DNA from: Meloidogyne chitwoodi
Lineage: Eukaryota > Nematoda > Chromadorea > Rhabditida > Meloidogynidae
Direction: 5' to 3'
Length of the DNA: 64,000 nucleotides
NCBI GenBank assembly: GCA_015183035.1
Contig: JACZZP010000017.1
Location: forward strand, 868,001 to 932,000
The notes beneath the pieces are model-generated. The model had not been told where the DNA came from. It did not search any database and worked only from the letters and a program-made list of their open reading frames with translations. Made by a program: the position numbers and the translations under genes. This document shows, in pieces, positions 10,631 to 23,700 of the stretch (position 1 is its first letter; each line of letters starts with the position of its first letter).

Positions 10631-13600
10631 ATGCGAAGCTTGATAAAGCTAAATGAAGTTCCAATAGTCTTCCTCTTCACAGTCGCAATTTTATTTCTGC
10701 TGAGCGTACATTTTGGGTTTTCTTTATCAAATGATGCGAAATTTATAGAAGAGGAAGATTTTTACAAATCAAATATCTCAAATTTAATTATTGAAAACAC
10801 TAAAAGCGACAACAATAATGTTTCTCGAAAGCAAGCTCATTTGCCTTCTAAGGTATTAATTATCACGATTGATATTGATTAGTATAACTTTATTAGGTCG
10901 TTAAACAGGAATTTGTTACAAAAGACAAGAAAACGCTTTTATCAGGCATCCGAATTGAGGCATTGAAAACTGGCGAACCTGATTTTATAGGCTATACGTA
11001 TGTTTTTATTAGAATGGTTAAGTTTTTACGAATTATTTTAAATTTTTCTAGTGACAAGGGACTAAGTATTGTTGCTCCTAATACGGAAGTGAGGGTCGTT
11101 CTTTTCGGCGCATTCTTAGATGATGTTGTGTTAGTTGGATTTACACTCAGCCAGAACTGCTCTGAAACTGTATTAAACATTGTTCAAGAAGATTTTAGTA
11201 TTCAGACTGATAGGCGTATTGTTATCATCTATGAGTTTGCAGAGTTTGTTTCTTTTTTTTGTGTTACAGAAATACTATTTTCGAATCGGGATTACTTTAA
11301 AATTATTCAGATCCAAGTCCATATACAAAATTTGTCTTAAACAAAAACCTGCTGATGGAGTCTTAATTGATCTTCCTTTTTACTTGGTACTTTTATTAAG
11401 TTTCTCAATAAGTTTTTATATTCTTCAAGGTTGATGATCTTCGATGTTCTGTGTCAACGGATATGCCTCCCCGAAAATATTATTTTCCCATGTATATTCA
11501 AATTTCAATTGTGGCTGCCTTTTTAGTACTTTCCGGTCTTTTTTCTGGCCTCAACCTTGGATTGATGTCACTTACACCGCAAGAACTTACACTAATTTCC
11601 AATTCTGGTTATGTTTTTTTTCTTAAAATTTAAATGTTTAATTAAGGATCTTCAAAAGAACGTAAATATGCTCAAATGATTCTACCAGTTCGTAAATCTG
11701 GAAATCAGTTACTTTGCTCACTTCTTATTGGGAATGTTTGTGTAAATTCAGCAATTTCTATTCTCTTTGATGACTTAACAAGCGGTTATGTGGCTTTAGC
11801 TATTTCTTCGGCCGGCATCGTTGTCTTTGGTGAAATCTTCCCGCAGGCACTTTGTGTTAAGAAAGGACTTGCAGTTGGTGCTCATACAATTTGGGTTACT
11901 AGATTTTTTATGGTGCTCACTTTTCCTGTAAGTTTTTTTCATTTTTATGTATAATTTTTTAATTAAAAAACTAGTTGGCTTATCCAATAAGCAAAGTGCT
12001 AGATCGTTTTTTTGGTGATGAAGTTGTCTCCTATGACAGAAAACGACTTATGGAATTAATTAAATTGAGTACTAAAAACGCAATAGGTCCAGCTGAAGAA
12101 TTAAAAATTGCTATTGGTGCTTTTGAAATGGGCGATAAAACTGTAAAGGATGTTATGACAAAAATTGATGTGAGTTTTTTCAATAAAGTTTCGAAAAATA
12201 TTTTTCTTTTTTTGAAAACTGTTTCTTTAATTAAATTTTATTTAAAATTTTAGGATGTTTTTATGATTCCAATTAATACGGTTCTAAATGCAAAAATTGT
12301 TGCTCAAATTGTTCATTCCGGCTACACTCGAATCCCAGTTTACGACAAAACAAGAGATAATGTTATTTCACTTCTCTTTGTTAAAGATCTTGCAATGTTG
12401 GATCCTGATGACAATTTTCTGGTTAAAAATAATCTTTTGTTTTCGAAAAAGTATTTAGGTTAAAACTGTTTGTGATTATTACCGACATCCTGTTCGTCGC
12501 GTACCTGAAAATACTCCTCTTAGAACGATGCTTGAAGAATTCAAAAAGGGTGAATATCACATGGCTTTGGTTGATCGCTTGGCAACTGGTGATAAAGAAT
12601 CAAAATATGAATTAGTTGGTTTGGTTACACTGGAAGTAAGTTTTTTTAACAATATAAAATTAAATCTCTTCGTCATTAAGGATATTGTTGAAGAAATTTT
12701 ACAAGCTGAAATTGTTGATGAAACTGATATGGTAACTGATAATGTACATAAAACAAAATTGAAGAAAAATAATGTTTGTCCTGTTCGCTTTATAGTTTAT
12801 TTATTCAAATTTAGCTTCATTTTATGCATTTATTCAATGATGAAGGCAGTGCTTGCCAAATATCTCTTCAAATGCAAGTTGTCACAATTCAGGTAAATAA
12901 AAAGATATAATCTTCTAGGAAACAGGTCTTGTCTTAATCATAGCAAAAAAACTTTAGCTTTTGGCTCGTATTATTTATGGTATTAGCTTATAACCTTTTT
13001 GTTACTAATTTTGACTAGTTCTTATTCAAAACAACATTAATTAGATTTTAAAGAATAATTGGATTATTGTTTCTCTTTTTAAGTTAATTTACTTCTTATT
13101 GATTAAATTACATATTACTACAATAATTTTTTTTAGTTTTTGGAAGGGAATTTTAAAGCATTTAGTCGTGATCGAATAGCACAACCAATTTTGGAAAGAG
13201 TTATTCGTAATCATGTCCACAAAGTTGAAGTTTCTCACTTGACGGATTTTAACGATGCTTTAACTACCGCATTACCTCGAAAAGCAAAATTATATACTAA
13301 AAAGCAGCTTTCCGATAATTTTATATTAATTTTGGAGGGTCGTGCTGTGATAACAATTGGGCAGGTTTTTTAAGCTTAAATTATTGTTAATTTATAACTA
13401 AAATTTTAAAGAATTCAATGAATTTTGAAGTTGGTCCGTGGCAATACTTTGGAACTGAAATTCTCAATCAATTTGATGATTTAATTCATTCACTTAATCC
13501 TCAACGACAAAGTATTGACTCTTCATCAAATAGTACCAACAATATGCTCGGTCCAAACAAAGCTATGCCAACCAATCCTTCTGAAATTGATAAAATAGAC

Positions 13601-14464
13601 AGTGTTGTCAATCGTCCTTCCCTGCCAGGAATTCTATCAGGTTTAAATTAAAATGGTTATTTATCATATATAAATTCTGTAAAGAAAATTTAGCTTCTTA
13701 ATATAAATAATAATTTTTCTTTAGTTATCTCAACAGGAAGTCAACAACAATTTGTTGATTCTACTGCACAGGATGTTGCGAAGAGAATAAAATTTCTTCC
13801 TGATTTCTCGCTTGTAATTCGAAGGTTTAAAAAAATTGTCAATATTTTAATACATTTTATTTTAGTGAATGTACTTATTTGGAAATCTCTTCGCAGACAT
13901 ATTTGGCAATGTATAGAGCTACACTTATGACAAGAAATAAGTAACTGATATCCCTGATTTTTAAGTTCTACTAAATTTTTTTACAAATCAGAGTTGATGC
14001 TTCTGGTGCTAATATCGCAATTGATGGTGTTCAACCAGATGTTGTATCAGCTACTGAGCAAAATCCATCAATTGCAAATTTTTATGTGCCTGTTTCTCCC
14101 CAACAACAAACTGGAAATATGAAGGAAATTAATGATTTAGTTGACAATAAACCAAAAGAGAGAAAAAAAGAAAATGGAGTTAGAAAACTATCCTTTGAAA
14201 TGGATGAATCAAGTGATCACAATTTGGAAAAGAATTCAGCAGCTGGAAACTCCACCCAAGGAATTATATGTAAAAGAATGGTAAATAAATATGAAAATAT
14301 TAAAAATAAAATTTTTAAAGAATGAATCTAACCGTCGTCATCGCCGCACAAATAGCGATGCAACAGTAGGCTTGTTATCGAATGGCTTAGATGATGCCAA
14401 TGGAGAAATTGACGAAACACTTGTTGAAGATGATAAATTGGGAAGACAAAAGTTGGTCGCTTAA
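10631..14464 (+). CDS. CNNM/CorC-type metal (Mg2+) transport protein
   Basis: This is a plasma-membrane cyclin M (CNNM) family protein implicated in magnesium transport. The N-terminus [20 protein letters not shown] is signal-peptide-like and precedes a CNNM ectodomain-like region (10915-11200). The DUF21 membrane domain carries [20 protein letters not shown] (about 11508-11567) and [20 protein letters not shown], then GEIFPQALC (about 11830-11860). The CBS pair follows: [25 protein letters not shown] (about 12315), then [20 protein letters not shown] and [16 protein letters not shown] (about 12610-12700). Next is a cyclic-nucleotide-binding-like domain with [15 protein letters not shown] (about 13320) and WQYFGTEIL (about 13440). 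The tail is disordered and polar, ending LGRQKLVA with TAA at 14462-14464. The domain order equals that of CNNM. The exon joins between 12745 and 13133, and around the ectodomain at 11200-11430, are uncertain. Confidence 0.92.
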
Positions 14465-15228
14465 TGAGAAAGAGGTCGCCTTATTAAACATTGTATTTAC
14501 ATTTATATTTTGCACCAAAAAGTGCAATTATTGCTTACCCTAAACTTTGGTGCACTTTATGCTTATTTGCCCAATCAAGTAATTAACGCAATAAATACGA
14601 TTCGATTCACATATATTATATTACAAATTACATCGATAGGTTCAATAAATTATTATAAAAATGATCTTAATAACTTTAGCATTTATGAACCTATCGTATC
14701 TATTAAACATTTAGTATCAAAGTATTTAGGGTATTAAAACCATTTAAAGTTGATTTGTGAGATTTTATTTTTTCATATTATATTTACTATGCGAATTTAA
14801 TGCACTTACTGTCATTTAAAGCTCGCGTTTTTAATTTAAAAATTCGGTTAAATGTTGTGAAGAAACTCGCGGTGGGGTGTGCCGCCGATTCTGTAACAAA
14901 CCAGTTCCGTGACCGGACAGTTTCGTGACAGGACATTAGGTGGGAAGTCACGGATCACGGAACGTCCGGTTACGAAACTGGTTTGTCACGGAATCGGCGG
15001 CACGGAATAGTCCCAATCCGGAAACTCGAGCTCAAATCAATTAGGATGCTCACCCATCATTTAGATGAAGAATTTTTTGCATTTGTACCTATATCACCGA
15101 TAGAATTAATGCGGTGTTTATTTTAGATCTCATTTTTAAAACAAGAATAAATTTGTAAAAAATCTACGATTAATTAATGATTTAGTTTTTATATAATAAA
15201 TTTAAATTTAACAAAAATAAAATGTAAA
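14465..15228. other. Convergent 3' spacer with palindromic element
   Basis: This region lies between the 3' ends of CNNM (+) and UTP14 (-). A 75-codon ORF at 14510-14737 has no recognisable features and is not called. The notable content is the 125-bp palindromic element at 14879-15003 (separate entry). The remainder is AT-rich. Confidence 0.5.
14879..15003. repeat. GC-rich palindromic element with 39-bp inverted arms
   Basis: The left arm 14879-14917 starts GTGCCGCCGATT and continues through AACAAACCAGTT to CCGGA. The reverse complement of 14965-15003 matches it at 35 of 39 positions, and all four differences are transitions. Inside, the word TTCCGTGAC or TTTCGTGAC and its complement recur several times, so the whole element could fold as a multi-stem hairpin. 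It is probably a MITE or foldback element. No target duplication was resolved. Confidence 0.85.
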
Positions 15229-18200
15229 TTAATCAACTGTTTCTATAAAATCCTTTCTCTCTTTCAGCTTTTTTTCCAATGGTTTAATGATTCGGCCAGC
15301 CTGAAATAATTCGATTTTGATATTACAATAATAAAAGTATTTAAATCACAAAAGCTTGTCTAAAAACATACCTTTGTATGTACTGTTGGCTGAATGAGTT
15401 GATTATGAGCAATTGGAGTATTCCATTCTCTTCCTAGTGGTTGTTGTACGAATGCCTCAAAATCTTGAATTCTGGTAAAAGGGAATGGAACATCCCTCGG
15501 TTGCAATTTTTGGACAGATTCAGAAACACATTCGCGGATTATAAGGCCTTGTTTTCGGGCGTCTTTCCTATTATGTCTTTTCTTTTTTATAAGTTCTCTG
15601 CCGAGAATTCTGGATAAAATTATTTAAAAAAAGTTAAATAAAATAAAACCTATCCATCCGTTCCTTCTCTCGTTCTTCCGAAATACCTGGCCCAGTCCAT
15701 GATCCCCAGCCACGCATTAAATCATATCGACTGTCTCGTTTTGGCTTTTCTTCCTCTTCTATCAGATGTTTTCTTTCTATAAATTCATTACCAAGTACAT
15801 CATCTTCTTCATAAGCTTCAGCCAAAAAAGCGTGTTGTGCATCTAATTTTTTTATTATTTTTTCTTAATAAATTTATAAAAAAACCTTTTAGTTCTTCTG
15901 AATCATTAATTAATTCATGAGGGATTTGTATGATCTTTCGGACGTTTAACTAAAATTACAAATTTGTATTTTTTTTCCTTTAGAAAAATACATCCAAGAG
16001 TTCTGCTTTTTCTTCTTTTTTGTTAAATCCTTCTTTTGATTCTTCAGGAGTAGAAGATTCTTTTGTCAATTCTATTGCCTTTTGTTGCTTTTTCCTTTCT
16101 TCCATTTTTCTTTCTTTTTTAATATTTTGTAGAGCACTTCTATAGAAAGGATTTTCACTAGAAATATTCAATGGCAACAACTCTTTAGAAGAATCACCAA
16201 AAGAAGTAACACGATCAGCAGCTGCACGAACAACTTTTTGTTGATTTATTTGTTCAATATTTTTATTATTTTCTTCAATTCCCTCTTCCTCGCTTTCATC
16301 ATCACTGTTATTTTCTGCTCCATGATGACTTTTTAAGGATTTTCCCAGTTTAAGTTGTTCTTCAATTAATTTACGAAGTTCTGGATTGCGAGAGGCAAAT
16401 TTACGAATCTAAAATGATTCTTAAAATTAAATGAAAATGGAAAAATTTGGCACTAAAATAAATCATAAAAGTTTCCTTAAAAAACTATTAAACAAAAACC
16501 AATAGAGAGAAGGAATTTTAAATTATTTTCAAAAATTCATAATAAAAATTATTTTTACCTGTTTTGTCCAATTATTTGTGCCTCTATGTTTTAATGTAGC
16601 TCTTTCAAATGCCCGATCTTTCTCTAATTCTTCTATCCGTTCAGCAGCTTTTTTTGGATCTTTAACAATAAGTGTTTCTACTTCTTTTATTAATTCCCGA
16701 CGTTTTTGCCTTTTTTGAATTCGATGAAATCTTAAAAAGTTTTTTTATGAAATTTTTTTAGTATTAACTGTTTGCTTTTAATTTTTGATTGTCGTTTTAA
16801 TTTTGCAGAATGAAAGCTCATCAATGCTCGCATCTTTCTCATTTCTTCACATTTTTTCTTGGCCTAAATTAATAAATAAATTATGTAAACTTCTAAAAAT
16901 AATAAAATAAATTAATTTAAACAGGTCCCAAAACAACTTTTTTATGACAAATATGCTAAAAAATTATCTCTCTTCAGCAATAGATGAATTTTTTTATGTT
17001 AGATAATGTTTATATAATTTAATTTCAATTTAATTATTTTAACCTCTTTAACATCCATTGCTTTCAATAATTCCTTTTCTGCCTGTGAAAATTCTTCATC
17101 ATTTTGAACATTTGATTTACTTTTTCCAAGTAGTTCCATTATTTTTTGCTCAAACTCTGTTCTTGGCTAAAACAGATTTTAAAATTAATTTAAAAATTAA
17201 AAAAACTAGCTATAAATGTTTTTGCTCTTTCCTCAGTAGATTGCACTTTTAAAGGGTTATCAATAAATTCATCCTGTGGAAAATGAATTTGCTCGGCAAC
17301 ACGCAATTCATTTACAATCGGTTGCCATTCACGTAATTCATTTCTTAAAAATATAGTTTAGAAATTTAGAATATTATTTATTAATATACAGGGTGCGGCA
17401 AATTGGGAGCGGGTTTTATTTTTTGAATAACTTTTTTCAAACTTATCGAAAATCGATAATTCTTTTTTTATTCGATTCACAACCCCTTGAGAATTTTTTG
17501 ATACCAAATTCAGCTAATAAACTTTTTTAGAAAAAAATCTATACTTAAATTTTTATAAAAAAATTTGGTACTCTTTAAGTATGGGAATTTTTTGTTTGTT
17601 TGATTCAATCGGGTCAAATGATGCGTCATTGAAAAGAGCTCTTCAAAATGAGTTAAATTATGTTTTTTTTAAGTCATACGAATGCCTACGAGCCGAGATA
17701 CAGGTCTTAGAAAGTCGAAAACCAAAAAAAGGAATTAGCTAATTTTTTGAGGTGAAAAATTCAAATATGAGTATGATAGCTCTTTCGAAAGAGCTCTTCG
17801 AGCTGAGTTGAATGAGATCAAAATTAGCTCAATTGGACAAATTTGGAAAAAGTTATAAATTTTTGAAAAACGCTCATTTAGGTGATTACCGCGGCTGCTC
17901 CAAATTAATCTTTTCCCACTACGGTTTGAAATAAGTTTTTTAAGCTGAATTTGGTATCAAAAAATTCTCAAGGGGTTGTGAATCGAATAAAATAAGAATT
18001 ATCAATTTTCATTAAGTTTAAAAAAAGTTATTCAAAAAATAAAACCCGCTCCCAATTTGCCGCACCCTGTACATAAATAGTAGTAATGTAAAATGTAAAA
18101 ATTAAAAAAAAACTTTTTTTGTCGATATGCCAATTTTCCTTCAATTCTTTGTAAAGCTTGACGATGCAATGGCGAATCCAAAACCCTTTTACTTAAACGA

Positions 18201-18468
18201 TTTCTTTTCTGTTCTTCTACAGCAGCTTCAAGTTCAATTGCTTCTTCATTATTTTCAAAGGGCAATTTTTTCTTAAATTCCGCTCTTTTCACTTTTTTAT
18301 TCTCCAATCGTCGTTTCTGTTTTTCTTCGATTCTCTGCTCTTTTTCCAATTTACGTTTAACTTCATTAACATTTCTTAAGTTTTTAAATCGATTTAAAAA
18401 ATTTTAAACGGTTACCTTGTCGATTTAATATTTTTCAGCAAATCAGCAAATTCAACTCTTTCTTTCAT
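15229..18468 (-). CDS. UTP14-like U3 snoRNP / SSU processome protein
   Basis: UTP14 is a nucleolar component of the small-subunit processome needed for 18S rRNA maturation; it contacts U3 snoRNA and activates the helicase Dhr1. On the minus strand the start exon reads MKERVEFADLLKNIKS (start 18466-18468). Next come a Lys/Glu-rich coiled region (18120-18350) containing SPLHRQALQRIEGKLAYR, then ELREWQPIVNELRVAEQIHF (about 17280-17340). Highly charged Lys/Arg/Glu segments follow (16560-17160). The C-terminal family block has LMRGWGSWTGPGI (about 15684-15720) and then DVPFPFTRIQDFEAFVQQPL and REWNTPIAHNQLI (about 15400-15500). The end is DFIETVD with TAA at 15229-15231. The GWGSWTGPG and FPFT...P-GREWNT blocks are diagnostic. 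The intron between the LAYR and ELREW exons contains a full MITE (17389-18069). ProRS lies 333 bp upstream on the same strand. Confidence 0.88.
17389..18069. mobile_element. Mariner-type MITE, 681 bp, with 127-bp terminal inverted repeats and TA target duplication
   Basis: The element starts CAGGGTGCGGCAAATTGGGA (17389) and ends with its exact complement at 18069. Outside the ends are TA dinucleotides (17387-17388 and 18070-18071), the target duplication used by Tc1/mariner elements. The terminal inverted repeats extend about 127 bp (17389-17515 and 17943-18069) with only a few mismatches, which suggests a fairly recent insertion. There is no transposase ORF, so it is non-autonomous. It fills most of a UTP14 intron, with both splice sites outside it. 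The internal AGCTCTTCGAGCTGAGTTGA segment (about 17791-17812) recurs in related form elsewhere in the window. Confidence 0.95.
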
Positions 18469-18800
18469 TTTCCTATTAATAGCTCAAATAATAAATTTAT
18501 GCAAATAAATATAATCCAAAAAAGTAAATTTTAAAGTTTAAATGTACAAAATTAATTCAAAATAATTTTAAAATACTTCAATACATTTATTAACAATAAA
18601 TAATATTTAAAAAATTCTCGGAATAAATTAGACATAATTCAAAGTATAAGTTATTGGTCCTAATGGTAAATATGTTCTAAACAATTAAAGTTTTTTCCAA
18701 TCTATTCCGATCAATTAAAAATCCAATCAACAATTATAAAAATAAATAAATATTATCCCTTTTAAATAATATCAATATAAAATATTTAAAATAGCTTTTA
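18469..18800. other. Short spacer between ProRS and UTP14 (possible operon gap)
   Basis: This spacer of about 330 bp separates the stop of prolyl-tRNA synthetase from the start of UTP14; both genes are on the minus strand. The distance fits a nematode operon in which UTP14 would be trans-spliced. No specific U-rich element or spliced-leader acceptor was confirmed by eye. It is non-coding. Confidence 0.4.
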
Positions 18801-20725
18801 TCAATAACTACGACCAAAGAGAGCAAAGAATTTAGCCTTTTCAGTACATTCGGGGTGGATACATTTTCCAGGAAGAACATCCTTTGGCTGATCTAATGGA
18901 ATACACAAAGTTTTTGCTCCCATTAAAGAAGTTCCCGACTAAAATTGAAAAAAGATTGTTATATTAAAAAATATTTAACCTGTTCTCCCTGTTCTTCTCT
19001 TGTACTTTGCTCTTTAATAAAAATTTCACATTGAGGACGACCACAAAATGGTGAAAGTAAAATCATCTTTTGATTCAACATTGGTAAAAATTCATTCCAA
19101 TCTAAGCATATTCTCATATGCTCATCTCTAATCTTTTCAATTCTAATTGTAAGAGAAAAAAATGTTAAAATTTCTAAAATTAGAATTCTACAACAACCTT
19201 TCATACATATTTTGATGAATGTTTTCGAGAAGTTTCTCCAAAGAATTCGCTAAAGTTTCTAATTCTATAGGCCTTTTCTCTCCACTATAGCGAATAACAG
19301 CAAGTACTTGTTCTTTTGCCAAATCTCTTGGACCTACTTCTAATCGGATTGGAACTCCTTTTAACTCCCAATGATTAAATTTCCATCCAGGAGAAACCTC
19401 AAAAATATACCAAAAATTAAAATGTTACAAATTTACATTGTCTCTAAGATCGCATTCAACTCGTAATTGACTGGAAGTTTTTAATTTTTCAGCAATTTCT
19501 GATACTTTATCAAGAAGTTTTTGTTTATCTTCTGCAGAAGTTTTCACAGTAATTCCAACGGGAACTAGTATTATCTGTTTTTAAACAAAATAAAATTTTT
19601 TTGACATTTAAAAAACCTGAATAGAGGCTATACGTGGTGGCAAAACTAATCCACTATTATCACCGTGTATCATAACCATAGCTCCAATAGTTCGAGTAGA
19701 AAGACCCCAACTATTTTGCCAAGCAAATTCTCGTTGTCCAGGCTTGTCAGGATGTTCAAAACTGATGTCAAACATTTTTGAAAAATTTTGTCCCAAATGA
19801 TGGGAAGTACCACCCTAGAAATAATAAACTTATTTTATTTTTGTTTAAAAACCTGGATTCCACGTCCATTCACAGGTACATAAGCTTCAACACTTGTGGT
19901 AAAATCCCCTCCAGCAAATTTTTCCTTTTCCGATTTTCTACCTTTTACAACGGGGATTGCTAATAAATCAGTGTAAATACGAGAATATAGGTCCAAAATT
20001 GTAAGTACTTCAGCCTCAGCCTCAGATGGAGTTTCATAAACAGTATGTCCTATTATTTATATTTGATAATTTTTAATAAAATAACCTTCTTGCCATAAAA
20101 ATTCTCTAGAACGCAAAAAAGGCGTTGGATGCTTGAATTCCCAGCGCTGAAAAATGTTTTTAAAATTTCAATTAAAGAAAACTTACAACAACATTACACC
20201 ATTGATTAAGCTTTATAGGTAAATCACGATGTGACTGACACCATTTTGCAAAGCTTGGATACATTACAGTTTCACTTGTTGGTCGAATAGCTATAGGTTC
20301 AGCCATGTCGGAGTCGCCGGCCTTGGTTACCCAAGCAACCTATTTTGTAATTTTTAATATTTTAAATTAAGTTAAACAAACTTCTGGAGCAAAATCCGAA
20401 ACATGGGTCTTTTCGCGTTCCAAAGCAGCTTGTGAAACAAACATTGGGAAGTAGCAATTTTTAACACCTAATTTCTTTATTTCAGCGTCAAAAAACTTTT
20501 GAATACACTCCCAAATACTATAAGACCAAGGCCGAAGAACATAACAACCGGAAACATCATAATATTCAATCATCTCTGCTTTGGTAATTACCTAAAAAAT
20601 AATCAAAAAATCAAGATAAAATTCTAAACCTGAGAATACCATTCAGAATAATTCTCGTCTTTTTTAACATCAATACCAAGTTTTGTTTTCTTCAATACAT
20701 CCTTTCCAGATTGCTTCTCAACCAT
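18801..20725 (-). CDS. pars-1: Prolyl-tRNA synthetase (eukaryotic/archaeal type, stand-alone)
   Basis: This class II aminoacyl-tRNA synthetase charges tRNA-Pro in the cytoplasm. The minus-strand start exon reads [20 protein letters not shown] (start 20723-20725). It continues with [20 protein letters not shown] and [20 protein letters not shown] (about 20515-20545). Motif 2 follows as [16 protein letters not shown] (about 20280), then [17 protein letters not shown] (about 20050-20120). The [11 protein letters not shown] segment (about 19790) and motif 3 region [17 protein letters not shown] (about 19640) come next. The anticodon-binding domain follows, then the zinc-binding-like C-terminus with [20 protein letters not shown] (about 18810-18870). 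The stop TGA is at 18801-18803. The ProRS portion of vertebrate EPRS looks similar, but here it begins with its own Met and no GluRS or WHEP domains precede it, as in C. elegans. It is likely the first gene of a pair with UTP14. Confidence 0.95.
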
Positions 20726-23700
20726 TTTTAAAACCTTGAAGAGTTGTGAAAAGCGAATTTTGCTGCAAAAAGTGAACTGTTAAAAAATAAAAGTTAAAAT
20801 TACTACGTAATATTATTTATATGTATTTATAAGAGTGCTGTAAAGAAAGTCCTGGAAAGATTTTACAGTATAAAAATCTACTATTTTTAGGATTACAGAT
20901 TCAGGATTTGCATAATCCTGTTACAAAATCATGTAAATTTTAGTGGATTTATAGGATTGTTAGCTATAATACCAAAGTAGATCCTTCTTCTCCTGCTTTT
21001 TTCTAAACTCGTAAAAATTCGATCAAAGTACTAAATCATAACATGTCTACCGAAATATAAACTAGAAAATCAAACCTAAATCAATTTATGTTTGGACTCA
21101 AATAGCGATACTCAAAGATTAACCGAACCTAGTTAAAGCCGCTTTGTCGCAGAAAATGCAGTTTCGCCGTCAGTGCTGACAGACCATTTCGTCCAATATT
21201 GGCCTTAAGTCTATTTTGTCCATCACGTTTTGTCTAAAACCAAAGGGTATAGGACTGAAAACTTATGTAAAAAAATTAGAATCTCATATTTATATAAGTG
21301 CTTTTCATTGGAAACCTGTGTTTCAACCACATTCTTTGATTTAAACACTGATTTTTTTTGGAAGGAATGACAGGGTTATAGGATTTTCGTATCCTGCATT
21401 GTAAAATTTTTAAACCAAATCCGGATCCAGCAAAGATTTAATTATTACTGTTAACACATTGTCATTACTTTCTTTTGCTTATCAAAAGTATTAACAAAAA
21501 ATTTCCTTCCTTACATAGTATATAAATAAATAAAATCAAAAATCATTTACAACTTTATGAGAATTAAAACATAAAATTTTATTTTTAACAAAATGATTCA
21601 CCAATAAATAAATCATGCAGAATTAATACAAAAAACAAAAAAAACTTCCTCGTTTGTTGCTAAACTTTCACACGTTTAATTTATTTACACAAAATAAAAT
21701 TGGTTCAAATTATAAATTACGAAAGGTATATAAATAAAATATATTTACTACAAGTTTAACGAATAATGTTTTAATTAATTAATAAAAAAAAAGAAAATTA
21801 ATTTTGCTTGTCACAAGAAAAAAAAAATAATTTTTAAAAATATATTAACAAATTAATTTTTTTATAAAAATTATACTACAAAATTAATGAACCTTTTTAT
21901 TAAAAATAATTAAAATTAATTACTATTATTATTTTTTAACATTTAATTTAAAAATAGTAAATTATTATTTTTGTCTACAAATATTGCAAAACAGTTGTTT
22001 TTTAAAAATATTCCAATAAATATTTATTTAAAAAATATCTAAAATATATTTCTATAAATAAAATATTCTTTTAAAATTTTTTTTTAATTTTTAAAACAGA
22101 ATAAATAAAAATAATTTTTGCAAAATTATTTTTATTGTTTTTTTTTGTCTTTTTGCTATTTTTAAAATAAATAAATATTTTGTTTGCACACAAAGTTAAT
22201 AAAAAAAGAGAACTTTTAATTTTGAAATTAAAAAAAAATTCTAAAAATATTTTTATATATTTATAGCTCCATTATAGAATTTTATTTTTTCTAAAAATAG
22301 CTTTGATAAATGTACTTTGAATTATTAAAGTATTTTTTAAAAATTATTTTAAAATTTTTAATATTAATTATGGCTAAAAATATTTTAATGACCTTTTGGG
22401 TAAATATTTATTAAATAAATTAAATCAGGATTCCCATCGACAAAAATCAAAATAAAAGTACAAAAAAGTTTATTTATAAGTACATAGGATATAAAATTTT
22501 CCAAATGGAAGTACGCTCCATATTTTATTTTAAAAATATTATTTTTGCTCAAAATTATAATTTTTCCCAGGTTAACAGTTTACAGGATTTTTAGGACCAT
22601 TATATCCAGTTAAAAGTTGGATTTTCGGGATGGGTAAATTTTAATAATTTCAGGTCATTTACAGCGCAGCAGGCAAAAAATTTTTTAAATTAATGGAGAA
22701 GTACAAGTTAAATAGTAGAGAAAAAAGGAAATATTTACATTTTGCCAATCTATTTTTATTAATTTCGCAAAAATTTAAATTTTTATTAAAAATATGGATT
22801 TAGAAATAATTAGATTTAATTGTAAGTACATTTTCAATTTTGTAAGTACACGGGTCGATTTAGAAGTATTCGTACTTTTCCATTTTAAGTACGAATACAA
22901 CCCCTGAATTAAATTGATAATTAAAATACAATTTTATATTTAAATTAGTGTTTTGTTACTGATTGACTTTGGACCTGAATTTTGATTTTTTAATTTGATC
23001 AAATAATTGTATAAATTAAATATAATAATAAAATTAATTTATTTCTATAAATCCCCCTCTTTTTCTTTAAAAATAAAAAATTTAGAATATTTTTAAAAAT
23101 AATTTAAAAAAAAATAAAAATATTTTTAATTAATTTTTATTTATTTCCTTCCATTTCCAATTTAGATTATAAATTTTTAAATATAAAAAAAATAATTTGA
23201 TGACGACATAAATAAATAATTTTGGTAACTACTAAATATAAATAAATATATTTTTATTTGTTTTTCGTCAAAGAGAAAATACTCTCGCAGAGCTTTTTAA
23301 TGGTGGTCGATCATTTATTTTTATTTATTTTTATTTTTTAATTGTATTTAATTTTAAACTCGTGCAAAGTCATTGCCTTTCTCATGTTCTTTTTTATTTT
23401 TTTTTTGAAAAATTTTTTTAAAAATTATTCTAGAAGAATTGTCGAAAAAAAATAAATTAAAGATGCGTGGGGTTATTTTTAAAAAAATAATATTTGTTTT
23501 TTAAAAATAATTTATCAAAAAAATATTCATTTTTTTGATAAAATTACGTCATTTTTTTTAATAAAGAAAAAAAAATTAATCTAATTTAAAATATTAAATT
23601 TAGAAAAAAAATATTGCAAAATAATAAGTAAAGGATTGGTTATTTAAAATAAAATATAATTTTTATAAAATACTTAATTATTTGAATTATTTCTTCGTTA

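Noticed and set aside
14510..14737. 75-codon ORF downstream of CNNM
   Set aside because: Lies in the 3' flank of CNNM, with no domain and no exon partner.
20840..21440. Possible terminal inverted repeats around GGATTTT/AATCCT words
   Set aside because: The match between the two sides is patchy and could not be aligned convincingly. It is probably an old repeat but boundaries are not supportable.
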